NCBI GenBank assembly: GCA_902806575.1
Contig: CADCXD010000001.1
Coordinates: 3,906,001-3,970,000, forward strand
Length of the DNA: 64,000 nucleotides
Origin: Jackrogersella multiformis
Lineage: Eukaryota > Ascomycota > Sordariomycetes > Xylariales > Hypoxylaceae
Direction: 5' to 3'
Shown here: piece after piece, positions 31,101 through 42,660 of the stretch
How the letters are laid out: the number at the start of each line of letters is the position of its first letter
Position numbering within the stretch: position 1 is the first letter of the stretch
Program-made: the position numbers and the translations under genes
Notes under the pieces: model-generated
Seen by the model: the letters and a program-made list of their open reading frames with translations, nothing else
Databases searched by the model: none
Told to the model about the DNA's origin: nothing

Positions 31101-33861
31101 AGTTATTAATTATAAATTATAATTTTTTGCTAATATATTAAACTTTTTTGTATAAATTTTCTTTTAATAATTAAATTTACTAAAGATATGTTAACTTTTT
31201 ATATAATTAACCGTTTTCTTAGGTTTTAATTTTAATAAGTTCTTTAAGTAATAAGGTAAGTAACCTTTTACTTTTTTTAAGATTTTTCTAAATAATATTT
31301 AATATTATAAATAACCCGTATATTTAAGTAATAATTTAGTTAATTTAGCGAGGAAGGATAGGATAATAGTATATAATATTTGGTAAAAATATAATTTATA
31401 TAAGGAAATAAATGTAATAATATTATAAACTTAATATGTAAGTAAATTATTTTTATTATTTATAAAGAGGTAAAAAGAGATATTTATTTTTATCGTTTAT
31501 TTACTTTTAAAAGGCTAGAAATAATTATTAAACACTTTTCGAATAACTTATACTTAGGATAAAGGTTTTAGTTTCGGCTAAAAATAAATAAGCTTATTAT
31601 ATAATTTTATGGATTATTACGCGGTTTATATACTTTTATCGTTTTAATATATCCGATATTTACTACTTAGTACTTATTACTTAAAGAAAAATTAAAATAA
31701 AAATAGAAATCCCTTTATAATTTAATTATGAACGTTTAAATTATTTATATAGATATTAGGTATATATGTTTATGTTATTCCTTTTTATTTTAACGAAGAT
31801 TTAATATGATTATAATTAAAGATTTTGTTATAATTTTGGCCTTGATAAAGCGCTTATTTCTTATTACGTTTATTTGTTAATATTATTGTTAATTGTTTTT
31901 GCTTTATAACGTTTTTCTTATAATATAATAGTTATAATAATTTATTTTATTCCTTTTCCTTTCTCGTAATATATTTCTTATAATAATAATATTAATTTTA
32001 AAATTACGCCTTAAGTCTTAATATTATATTAGTTAAACGTTTAATTTTTATATTTTTTTTATTTATCCTTATTTTTTGTTTTATAGATTTATTATAGTAT
32101 TAGTTAAGTATTAAACGGTTTAGCTTTTTTTAGAACTATTTATTATTACGTTATTTTATAACTTGCTGCTTTTTATTATAAATGTAATTTATATTATTAA
32201 TTAATTAATAATAATTATTTTATTATTTATTAATCTTTATTTAAAAGGAATTATTTATTTTATATTATTATTTTAATTTTTACTAAAGGTTTGTAATGCG
32301 GTTTTATTTATGTTTATTATTAATATTATTGATTTTTTAGCAGACCTTTTTATATGTTAAGCTGGTATTTTAGAGTTAGAATTTTAGCCTTATAATTATT
32401 TATAAGATCGTTTTAAAAAAAAAGGACTGGAATTAGGGCTGGTCGTTAAATTCTTTTTTAGGTTGGTTAAGGTTTTCTTTTATTATTTTAGCATATTATT
32501 GTTATTAATAAAGGGGGATATATATATTATAATCGATCTTTTATTTACTTATTAAAGATTAGATTATTTAACGGAACGTAATATTAATTATTAGAATAGC
32601 ATTATTTATGGGTAAATTAATATATTTATATCGTTTTTAAATAAATTAGAAATAATATAAAAGCTATAAATTAATATAAAGAAAGTATTAAAATTAAATA
32701 CTTTTTATATATTAAAACTTATTAAGAGTCTTTATATATAACTTTTGCTTATTTTTGCTTATTTATTTTTAGCTATATTATTAAACTTAATTTAATTACG
32801 TACTAAGATTAAATGCTTTAATAAATAATTAGACTTTACTTAATACTTTAATTAAAATAATTATAAATATAAAAGCCTTTATCTTGGGATATTATACTCT
32901 ATAATTTAATTATAATAAATATAATAAGATATTAAGGCTTTTCTTTATTTTTTTATTATTAAAGTTATATTATTTTAACCTTTTTTATATTATTTTTTAA
33001 TTAAATACTTATTAATATTCACTATCCTTATTTTACTTAAAAAAAGGCTATAATTAAATTATATTTATTATTATATAATAATTTATATTAAAGGGTAATA
33101 AATAATAATTATAAAGGTTTATAAGCCGAGAAAGATAAAATAAAAAAGTAAACTTAAGCTTAATTATTTTAACCATAATATCCTTAGCCATACTTTTTAC
33201 TTCTTAATCGAAACCTCCTTTCGATAAGGATAGGGATAATAAAAATCCCCTCTTTAAAATAAAAAGTATAAATAAGAAGTTTTTTATTAATCTTAATAAA
33301 AACCTTCGTTTTGTTATTAAAAATGTAACATTAATAATTATTAATTAAATACGTTTAAAGATAAAAAAAGTATACGATATTTAGAAATTTGTTAACGAGA
33401 AATTATAAAAAAAAAGAATAAGAAAAAGATATTTTTATAGCATATATATAAAAATGATAAAGCTAAAAATAAAAGTAAAATCGTTATTAAAGAATATTAA
33501 ACTCCTTTAAAAAGATTTAAAGTTAATTTAATAATTAATTAAATTAAAAATTAATACTATTTTTAGTTTTATATATAATGAAATTATTAAGGTTAAAAAG
33601 GCCGATAGGAAATTTATTACCGACTTTTATGCTATTTAATAGTAATAAATTATAATAAATTATATATTAAGATTTATTAAAAAAAATGCATTATTATATA
33701 AGCTTATTAAAGTAAATTAAGATATTATTAAAGAAGAAATAAAAAGGATTTTAAGGTAATTATTATTACGTTTATATATAAATAAGAATCGTAATCTTAT
33801 TATATTAAAGTATATTAAAAGTACGTTAAAATTTTATTAAAATAGCATTTAAGTTAAATAA

Positions 33862-34101
33862 TAACGTTAAGCCGTTATCGTTACGCGTGAAACCCTTATC
33901 GATAATAATAAATGAAGGTTTTATGACGTGAAACTTGATATATTATCGCTTAAAAATATATTTAATTCTTTTGGAAAGTTATTTACTTTTAACGTATATA
34001 ATAACGATATTAACGACGACGACGATAATGGTAATGGCGATAATAATAACGTAAATAAAATAAATATAAATTATAAAACCTTTAAGATAAAGATATAATA
34101 A
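33862..34101 (+). pseudogene. decayed coding relic with Asp/Asn-rich tract
   Basis: A plus-strand frame reads with protein-like composition, interrupted by TAA near 33,868 and TGA near 33,913. Both are what RIP would make from CAA and from CGA or TGG. The frame reaches an acidic tract DINDDDDNGNGDNNN at about 34,007-34,051 encoded by GAC, GAT, AAT and GGT codons, and stops near 34,099. The GAC run is conspicuous because unmutated GAC repeats are rare in this block. Parent gene or transposon ORF not recognised. Confidence 0.4.
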
Positions 34102-36789
34102 TTATATAATAGTTTAAACTTTATGATTTATAATCTTTTTTTAAAGTTCGATTAAAATATTAATTAAAACGATTTTTAAAAATAATTATTTAAAGTTAAT
34201 AAAGTAATAATTAAAGATAATATAAATAAAAAACGAGTTAATTTTAAACTATTTATAATGTTTTATAAAAAATTATTAAGTTTTTAATTTAAATAATTAA
34301 GTATTTCGTTATTACGTAATATTAAGTTAATAAGTAATTAACGTATAAAGGAAAGTATAATATCGTTATAATATTATTTTTAAAAAATATAAAAGTAAGG
34401 TATTTATTAATAACTTAATTAATAGGTTAAATATCTTATAAATCCTTTATAAAAAAAACTTATTAAATTTAATATCTTTAAGGAAATAGCTAAAGCAAAA
34501 CTTAAATTAAAAAATTTTAATACTACCTTTTCCAAATAATTATACGTTTAAGAAAAAACCAAAATCATTATAACCCACTTATATAACCCTTAATATAATA
34601 TCAAAAAATTTAATAATAATAATATAAAATACTTTTATAATATTAATAAGTTTAATAAGTTAAAGATAAAGATAGTTAAAAAAGTAAATAATAAAGAAGT
34701 AACAAAATATTATAACTTAAATAAAATATATAATATTAAGGAGAAAAAAGTAACGTATTAATTATATATTTTTTTAAACTTTATTAAAATTTAAGGCGTT
34801 ATATTTTTACCGTAAATTAAAAATAATAAATAAATATATTAAATTTATATTTAAGTTAAAATACGTAACATTTTAAATTATATCTTTATTATAATAAAAT
34901 TAACCTTATATAATTAATAAGGAAAAGTAAAAGCCGACATAAAAATTAACTATTTCTTAATTAAATTAAATATAATTCCCTTATAAGCTTTAAATAACGA
35001 TAATCTTATAAAGCATAAATTATATTTAAAATTAAAATACCCGTTACTAAATAAAAACGTTCTTAAAAACGATTAAATTATTTTAAGAAAGTATATTATT
35101 AATAATAAATATTATAATAATAATAATAACAATATCTTAACGCTTAAAAAAAAATAAGAATATTATTAATAAAATTATATTATTAAGGATTTAATAAATA
35201 AAATAAATAAATCTTTAAAAATTTTTAATGCATTCGTTAAAAAATCACGTTAATAAAATAAGGAAATTTTTAATAAACTTTTTCCGTCCTTTTAAGGTTA
35301 CAAATTTTTCAATATTTACCTACCTAAGTATATCCGTACCTATTATAATAAGAAAATGTAATAATTAATAATTCTTATTTTTAAAAAATAAATTTTATTT
35401 TTATTCGAAAAATCTTTATTTAAGAAAGAAACAATTATTTAGGAAAAAATAATTATATAAAGATAAGTAAGTAACCTTAAGGTTATTAAGGATTATTTTA
35501 TTCTTTATATAATAAAAAATAATAATAACATTATTATAATATATATATAAAGTTTTTTTAATTATATAAAATATTTATATAATTTAAACGTAAAGTAACT
35601 AATTATATTTAATAATTATAACTTATATATATTTATACTTAATTATTAAATATATAAAAAATATTAAGAATTATTATAAGTTTTACTTTTAATTATTTTT
35701 AATTAAATATATCGATACTTTTATTATATTAATATATAATTAATAATTAATAAATAAATAAATATAAAGAAACTTTAATTCTTTTTATCCTTATTATAAA
35801 ACATTCTTTATTTATATAAAATTTTTACTTATATATAATAATGTTTATTTATTTTTTTAAAGAATTATTAATATATATATAAATATTATAAATAAATAAT
35901 AACCATTATTTATAACCTTATATTCTTATTATAATACTTACTTATAAAGGTATTTTTTTAATTTATAACTTTATAATTAATTTAAATAACTATAAACGAC
36001 TTACCGCGCTACTTTCTTTTTTATTTATTTATAATAAAGTAATATATTTACTTATTTAAGTACTTTATTAATTAATATTTACTTAAGCAATATTCTAAAG
36101 TTTATAATATTTAAGATAAATTAATATATAAAGTAATTAAAAACTTAATAATATATTTAAATTACGTTCTTAATAAATAATATTAAAGTTTATTACTTTA
36201 TTAATAATTATTTTTAACGTAACGTTTTTAAGCTTTAATACTTTATATAACGTTTAAATAATTAAAGGCTTTAAATAAATAAATATTTACCGTTATAAGT
36301 ATAAATAATCGAGGTTTTTTAATTAGTAAAAAGTTAATGTATAGGTAACGAAAAATTATATAAAATAACTTCTTAGGAAATTATATATTATAAAAACCAC
36401 CCGTTAAGAATAAATTATATTTATACGTTACGATATTTAAATTTAAAATAAGGAAGAGGCGACTTCCTAAAAAATCATTCTAAAAAAAGAATATTTTAAA
36501 GAGAAGATATAAGTTCTTTTCTATAACTAATCTAATAAAAATAATATCTTTATAAATTATTAATAAAGGTTTATAAAAGTGTAAATACTTTAACATAAAG
36601 TTGTTTTATATAATTTACTTTATAAAGATATTTAAGTGATTTCTTTAGAAACAACCTTAAAAAAATCATAAAGTTAACGAAGCCGATTTATTTTTATAAT
36701 ATAAGTTATATATTAGTAATTAGAATAATATAAGTACGGTAATATCTCGAATAAAATATAAAGGCACTTAATTACCCTTTAAAAAAGCC

Positions 36790-36806
36790 TTTTTTTTTTT
36801 TTTTTT
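36790..36806. repeat. 17-base T homopolymer
   Basis: A run of 17 T interrupts the TA-rich sequence. On the minus strand it would be a poly-A run, which can mark the 3' end of a LINE insertion, but no target-site duplication or reverse transcriptase was found next to it. Simple slippage is an equal explanation. Confidence 0.5.
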
Positions 36807-39599
36807 AATTTAGCATATAAAACTTATGGAATAATTCTAATCTATTAATTATATCTTACTTATAATGCCTATAACTATTCGATTTTTATCTTATAAATAA
36901 CGATTATTAACTTAAAAAATTAATCCGGTAATTTTTTAAAATCTAATAAACTAAATAATTAAGCTTATAATCTTTTAATTGCTTATAATTAAACTAATAA
37001 CTTTATATAAAACGAAATATAATTATAACGTTTTTATAGCTTCTTTATTATAGTTATTAATTATGTTTATTAAGCTTATAAAAATATTAAATAAACTTGT
37101 AAATATTAAAACGTTTAATAATTTTCTATCCTTATTTTTTGCCTTTAAATTATATATATTATAAGATATATTAATAAAGCTTTATTAATATTATAATGAT
37201 TTATATAATATTAACCGAAATAAAGTTAAAAATATATCGATATATTTTAAAAATACGTTTTAAATTAATATTATTAATAATAACAGCTTTAAATTTAACC
37301 TCGAAAATTAATTTAAGGATAGTTTTAAGTTATTACTTAAGATTTATTTAAAAGATAAGAATATGCTTATTAATAGTCTTAGGTCTTTTTTTATTATAAC
37401 GTAGTCCTAGTTAATAAATAATAAAGATATTAATTTAAAAGTATTTATTAATATTTAGAACGAACTTAAATTAATAAAAAAATCTATAATAAAACGTACG
37501 AAAAGGGGTTTTAACGTTAATACTTATAACTTAAATTCAAATCTATACGTTAAATTTCCGATCTAATATAAGGGATTAAATAACCTAAGTTTTAATAATC
37601 TTTAATATATTTTAAAGGGGTTAAATAACAAAAAAATAATACTTCGTAAAGTATCTTAAGGTTTATATATAATAATTAATTTACTTATAACCTGTTTTAA
37701 TATTAACGTTATAATTATTACCTTAAAAATCTTAAGCTATTTTAACAAATTAATTCTTTAAGAATCTTTTTTAAAGAAATATAAATTAATACTTAAAAAG
37801 AATAATATCGATAATATTAATAATCGGCCTTTTTTTCTTATAGCTATATAATTTAAAAATAAGTTTATTAATGAAAATCTTAAGTAAGTTAAAAAGTTTA
37901 AGTTATTACTAAAATTATTATAAAGCTATAAAATGATTTTCGATTTATTAAAATAAGAACATTAAAATAAAATCAAATGGTCGGATAGCTTAAAATAAAA
38001 AAGTTTAATCGAAATAGCCTTTTAAGATTAATAAAGGAGTGTTATTTAATACGTTTTAATAGTTATAATATTTAATTAATAATATAATGGCTAAGTGAGG
38101 TTATTTAAGTTATATTTTTAAGTTGTTACTTAAGAAGTATTAAGGAGGCTTTTTAGGATTTTTTTAAATAATATAAATAAGAAAAAAAGATAAAAGCGAT
38201 AGCGTAAAAATCTAATTATATATTTTATACGTAATAAAAAATAAATTAAGTTAATAAATTAACTTAAATTCGGCATTTTTTTCATAATTATATAATAAGT
38301 TTTATATTCTTTTAGACGATATATTATTAAACTTTTTATAAGGGGTTTATTAAGGTAAATGATTTTTTATTAATAGAATTAATCGAATGCTTATAAAAAA
38401 GCTATATAAAAATGTTTATATTACGGTTTTTAAGGAATTAAATAAATATTTTTTTAAAAAATAATCGGATAAGTTTAAATATTCTTAAATAGGCATTTAA
38501 AAAGTAAAGATTTTTAGATTTATCGCCACCCTTTAACGTTTTTAAGGTGATTTTAAAAGAAGTTAATACTTTATAAATATCGATAATAAAATTATTTTTT
38601 ATAAATAAACTTTAAATTTAAAACGTATTATTATTTAAGTTTAAAGTTTTTACGTTTAATAATTTAAAAGGGATAAATTAGTTTTATATTAAGATGGTTT
38701 TTTTTTATATATATTTAATTAATAAATTACTATACGTTTACGTCGGGTTTTTTATTCTTATTTATTAAAATATTAAAGGATAAGAAGGGAAGATAATACT
38801 TAAGCCTTTTAAAATAACTACCCGTTAAATTAAAGAATGGAATAATATTAAAAACTATTCCTTAATTTGCTTTTTTTTGCTTTTCTAAAATAATAATTAC
38901 TTTACCTTTTTTAAAATAAATTAAGTAAATAAATTTATTTATTATTACGATTTATAAGGCTTTTATAATATTAATCTTAAAGTAAAATTATAAATCCTTA
39001 TATAATCTTAATATTAATTATTTAATAAATGATATATAAGGATTAATTCCCTTTATTATAATATATTAAAAAAGTTTATATATTAACTCTTTTAAATAAT
39101 AATTTATTAATAATTTAGATAAAAAGCTCCTCGTTAATTTAATAGTAATAATTATAGATTATTAATTATTATAATGGTATAACGTTATATATTAAGTTAA
39201 ATTATTTATAATAAATTAATTAAAGTAAAAGTTACGTAATTACGAGTAAATATTTTAAATTTTATTAAAAAGGCTTAGAATTATAATATTATAAGCCCGA
39301 TGTAATCTTTAAAAATAAAAAGGAAACGCGTTATAAGTAATAAAACTTTAAAAAAGCGGATAAAGCTAAGAATATTAATTAAAGATTAATAAGTATATAT
39401 ATAAATAATTATTTACTTACTTAAACATTTAAAAATATAAGATATTATTAATACTTAAGCTTATTTAGAAAATATACCGTGTATTTTAAGGCTATAATGC
39501 CGCAATTTATTTATTAAAAATAATTATAAGATTAATATAAAATAATTTAATTAGCTTTAAAAGTTATTTTTATTATATCGTAATTAATTTTATATTTAA

Positions 39600-39860
39600 C
39601 TTATATTAATTTATATTTATATTTATATTAATTTATAATTACGTTAATTTAAAACTTAAGATATATTATTTAAAAGTATTATTACTTTAAAATATATTTT
39701 ATATTAATTAATATTTATAATAATTTATTTTTATATTAACTTAAAATATAAGTCGTATTAAATTTAAAGGTATATTATTTTAAAGTTAAACTTATATTAA
39801 TTAATATTTATGTTAACATATTTTTATATTAGCTTAAAACTTTAATTATATTAATTTAAA
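39600..39860. repeat. diverged ~93-98 bp tandem repeat near the compartment edge
   Basis: Three copies start near 39,600, 39,699 and 39,792, each opening with TTATATTAATT(A/T)ATATTTAT and carrying a later TTAATTTAAAA or TTAACTTAAAA-like element. The second and third copies match best; the first is more diverged. The array ends about 380 bases before the AT-to-balanced composition switch. Confidence 0.55.
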
Positions 39861-40240
39861 AACGTGTTAGCCCGGTAATTATTTAAGTATCGTAACTTAC
39901 TTTTAATGTTAATTTATATTTATACTCGCTTATTTTTATACCGGCATATATTTATAATTAATAAATAATATTACTTATAATTTTTTACATTATAATTATT
40001 AAATAGCTTAAATTATTACGCATTTAATTATTTATATATTATAAATTATTATTCTTAATATATTTAAAAGTTTATAATATATCGGATATTAAAGCTTTTA
40101 AATAAGTTAAGTTTAATATTTAAGATATTTTAATCGGATGCGATAACAGGTATTTACTAAAATCTTATTAAAATAAACATAATGTCCGCTTTAAAATCTA
40201 ACTTATATAAAATTATGCTATATATTTAATATACTTATCT

Positions 40241-41139
40241 TATGCTAGCATAATTTAGATCAGGCCAAGCTCAGGCCAGACTCGGGCTTAAAACGGCAAG
40301 GCTCAGGTATATATTAAACACTTAATCCTGGACGTAAAACTTATTTATCAGGTAATGTATAGACAATATTACCTAAGTACACACCGTCAATGTCCAACAA
40401 TTAGGACAACAAAGGAGAGCTCTTAACTACCTAAGACATAAGGGCATACGAGGCTAGGGCAGAATTTGAAGGTATATAGGTACATAGGTAACTTAGTTAG
40501 TCAAAGGCATGCGTGTATCATAACATCTACCCGTAACAGGTACATACAGAACTCCCCTAAAAGAGGATAGGTAGTTAGATATGTACAACACCTCCACCCA
40601 AAGCGGTCATAACGACCCCGTTGCCTCGATAGCTCCGCCCAGTCCAGCCAAACCTCTGCCGACTCAAGAAAAGTAGATAGACAAAATTTTCCACAGCGAG
40701 TGTCCCAACGCCATAGCAACAACATGCAACGCCTTCCAGCCTTGTTTCCCAAAGTCCCGTGTCCGTGGTATCATGAAGCGCCCCCCCTCCCCCAATCCGA
40801 TATGCCCGAAGCCCGGATTCTGGTATTATTTCACAAAGGAGAAGAAAGTGAAGGTGCCTCGCTCGTCGCTCGTCCCGCCCTTCCCCCCATGGAAGACAGA
40901 CAGACGGAAAGTGAAAGATGGGTAGGTATGTAGGGTGGTGAGATAAGAAAAGAAAAGAATCGAGTAAAAGTAAAATAAAGTTAAAAAAGGGGATATTTGA
41001 AAACGCCTGCTCAATGCTGCCCACATCCCATATCCATATCCATATCGTAACGCGCGAGAGCTACATAGGTCCCATTCTAATTAGCTAGTGTAAATAAATA
41101 AGTATGTTTAGTTTTTCACCACCGCCGCCATCCCCATCA
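40241..41139. other. compartment boundary and gene-free 3' flank
   Basis: Composition changes within about 100 bases near 40,240-40,330: TA-rich sequence gives way to sequence with normal CpA and TpG (for example CAGGCCAAGCTCAGGCCAG near 40,260). The rest of the interval lies downstream of the minus-strand membrane-protein gene and should hold its 3' UTR and terminator. Frames here are short and unconvincing. Confidence 0.7.
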
Positions 41140-42660
41140 CTACCTCCTCAGAGGCGACTCCCCCAGCCTGCTCCTCGCCATCCCGGCGCCGCTCGGGCCC
41201 GCATTGGAGTGCGCGTCGGCCCTCTGCTGGATGTTGGACCACGTGGTAGCCGCGCTCTCGGGCCTGTCCCTGTCCCTGCCGCCGCCGACCGTCAGCGGGT
41301 CGGCGAAGACGTTGATGCTCTCGCCCTCGCTGGGGTACCTCTCCGGGCCGCGGGCGCCCAGCCGGCCCCTCGCGCCGTCCCGCGGCCCGTCCTCGCGCGC
41401 CGGCGTCACCGTCACGGTGGGGTTGGAGGCCGGCGACGGCGCTCTGGCCAGCGGCGCTTTGCCCTTGCCTTTGGGACTGGACTTGGGGTTGGAGTTGGAG
41501 GTGTTGGGATAGTGCGTCAGGCTCCGCAGCCCCGTGATCTCGGCCGAGGCGTGGAAGCTGCGCGGCGCGTCCGACATCTCGCTGTCGGGGCGCCGCGCGT
41601 AGGGGCTGTACGGCGAGTTCGGCGGCATGTGGCCCGCGCCCCGGCTAAAGATGCCATTACCGCCACCGCCACCGTTGCCGTACCCCCTACCCCCGAACCC
41701 GTCGCCGTACCGCTGGCGCGACTCGGGCGACGCCACGGCGGTCGGCGAGGACGGGGCGTAGCTCTTGGGGGAGGAGGACGCGACGTGGTGCTGCTGGGTC
41801 TTGGCGAGGAAGTCGAGGCGCTGCGAGGGGTAGTTGGCGTGGGGCACGGGGTTGCTGATGATGTTGCCGAAGGACGAGGAGGAGTCGCGGCGCTGGGCCT
41901 TCTTGCTCTGCTGCCGCCTGCGGAGCGCCTGCTTGCGCCGGTGGCGGAGCAGCACCGCCGCCAGGATCACGAGGACCAGCCCCACCACCCCGCCGATCAC
42001 GCCCCCCACGATCGTCACCGTGTTCGCCGTGCCCGCCGTCGAGGTCGCGGGCGCGGGCGACGCCGAGGCCGAGGACGAAGTCTCCGGCGCCGCCGTGCCG
42101 ATCCCGCTCACGGCGACCGTGGTCGAGGACCCCGCGGTCTTGGTCGGCGCGGAAGAAGACGAAGGAGAGGAGGAGGAGCTCGCGGAGGGGGGTCTGGAGG
42201 CGGGCTTCTTGCTCTGGTCGGCGTTCTTGACGCAGTTGGCGCCGTCGCAGCGGTAGCCGAAGGGGCAGCACTTGGCGGCGCAGGCCTCGAGCACGCCGTC
42301 GAGCGCGGTGGTCTTGATCTCGGCGGCGGGGTTGGCCGCGGCGTCCTGGAGGTCGAGGTCGCAGGTGATGGGGCTGATGCGGTCGCAGTTGCTGCCGGCG
42401 GGGCAGCACAGCACCGTCGTGTTCGCCGCCAGCAGCGTGCACGTCGCGCCCGCCTCGCAGCAGAAGTTCGCCGGGAGCCCCGGCTGCGCGCACCGCGCGA
42501 AGTCCGCCCCGCATGTGTCGCCGTCGGCTCGCGAGAGGACGCCGGGTTGTCGGATGGAGGTCGCCGCCGCCGATGACGATGCTGCGAGTGATAGTAGGAG
42601 TAGCAGCAGCAGCGATGCCGCGGGGTGCAGAGCCCGTGGCAGGCCCCAGGGATGCGGCAT
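41140..42660 (-). CDS. Cys-rich single-pass membrane protein, Mid2-like/wall-sensor type
   Basis: Intronless 506-residue protein starting at an ATG. Residues 1-33 form a signal peptide with a long Leu run. The ectodomain has 14 cysteines between residues 50 and 143, including three CC-x5-C modules at 67-74, 85-92 and 131-138. A Ser/Thr/Ala/Pro-rich stretch (about 152-213), probably O-mannosylated, leads to one membrane segment (about 214-238), then a basic stop-transfer run RHRRKQALRRR and a disordered Ser/Pro/Gly-rich cytoplasmic tail to 506. This order (signal, Cys-rich head, Ser/Thr rod, one membrane span, basic tail) is that of fungal cell-wall integrity sensors such as Mid2 and Wsc proteins. 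The cysteine pattern is not a standard WSC domain, so wall sensing is inferred from architecture. The gene is strongly GC-rich although it lies under 1 kb from the AT-rich block. Confidence 0.82.
   Translation of the reverse strand: MPHPWGLPRALHPAASLLLLLLLSLAASSSAAATSIRQPGVLSRADGDTCGADFARCAQPGLPANFCCEAGATCTLLAANTTVLCCPAGSNCDRISPITCDLDLQDAAANPAAEIKTTALDGVLEACAAKCCPFGYRCDGANCVKNADQSKKPASRPPSASSSSSPSSSSAPTKTAGSSTTVAVSGIGTAAPETSSSASASPAPATSTAGTANTVTIVGGVIGGVVGLVLVILAAVLLRHRRKQALRRRQQSKKAQRRDSSSSFGNIISNPVPHANYPSQRLDFLAKTQQHHVASSSPKSYAPSSPTAVASPESRQRYGDGFGGRGYGNGGGGGNGIFSRGAGHMPPNSPYSPYARRPDSEMSDAPRSFHASAEITGLRSLTHYPNTSNSNPKSSPKGKGKAPLARAPSPASNPTVTVTPAREDGPRDGARGRLGARGPERYPSEGESINVFADPLTVGGGRDRDRPESAATTWSNIQQRADAHSNAGPSGAGMARSRLGESPLRR

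Larger units (their letters stand above)
1..40240. repeat. RIP-degraded, AT-rich transposon-derived block
   Basis: This is a continuous AT-rich block with no open frame of 60 codons on either strand. CpA and TpG are nearly absent: bases 1-240 contain 1 CpA and 2 TpG by hand count. TpA is extremely common, and CpG, ApC and GpT survive. C-to-T change at CpA on both strands is the established signature of repeat-induced point mutation in Pezizomycotina, so the block is best read as many layered, dead transposons packed as heterochromatin. No telomere repeat is visible at the left edge, so whether it is subtelomeric, pericentromeric or interstitial cannot be told. Recognisable sub-structures are listed separately; elsewhere in the block I see no gene or RNA. 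Confidence 0.93.

Noticed and set aside
1..40240. Mitochondrial genome fragment as the source of the AT-rich block
   Set aside because: No mitochondrial ORF, tRNA or rRNA is readable. The selective loss of CpA/TpG with CpG kept is a RIP signature, not mitochondrial base bias.
41104..42576. 490-codon plus-strand open frame opposite the membrane-protein gene
   Set aside because: It is the antisense shadow of a GC-rich coding exon: Arg/Gly/Ala-heavy low-complexity composition and no domain. The minus-strand frame has a signal peptide, ordered cysteines and a membrane span.
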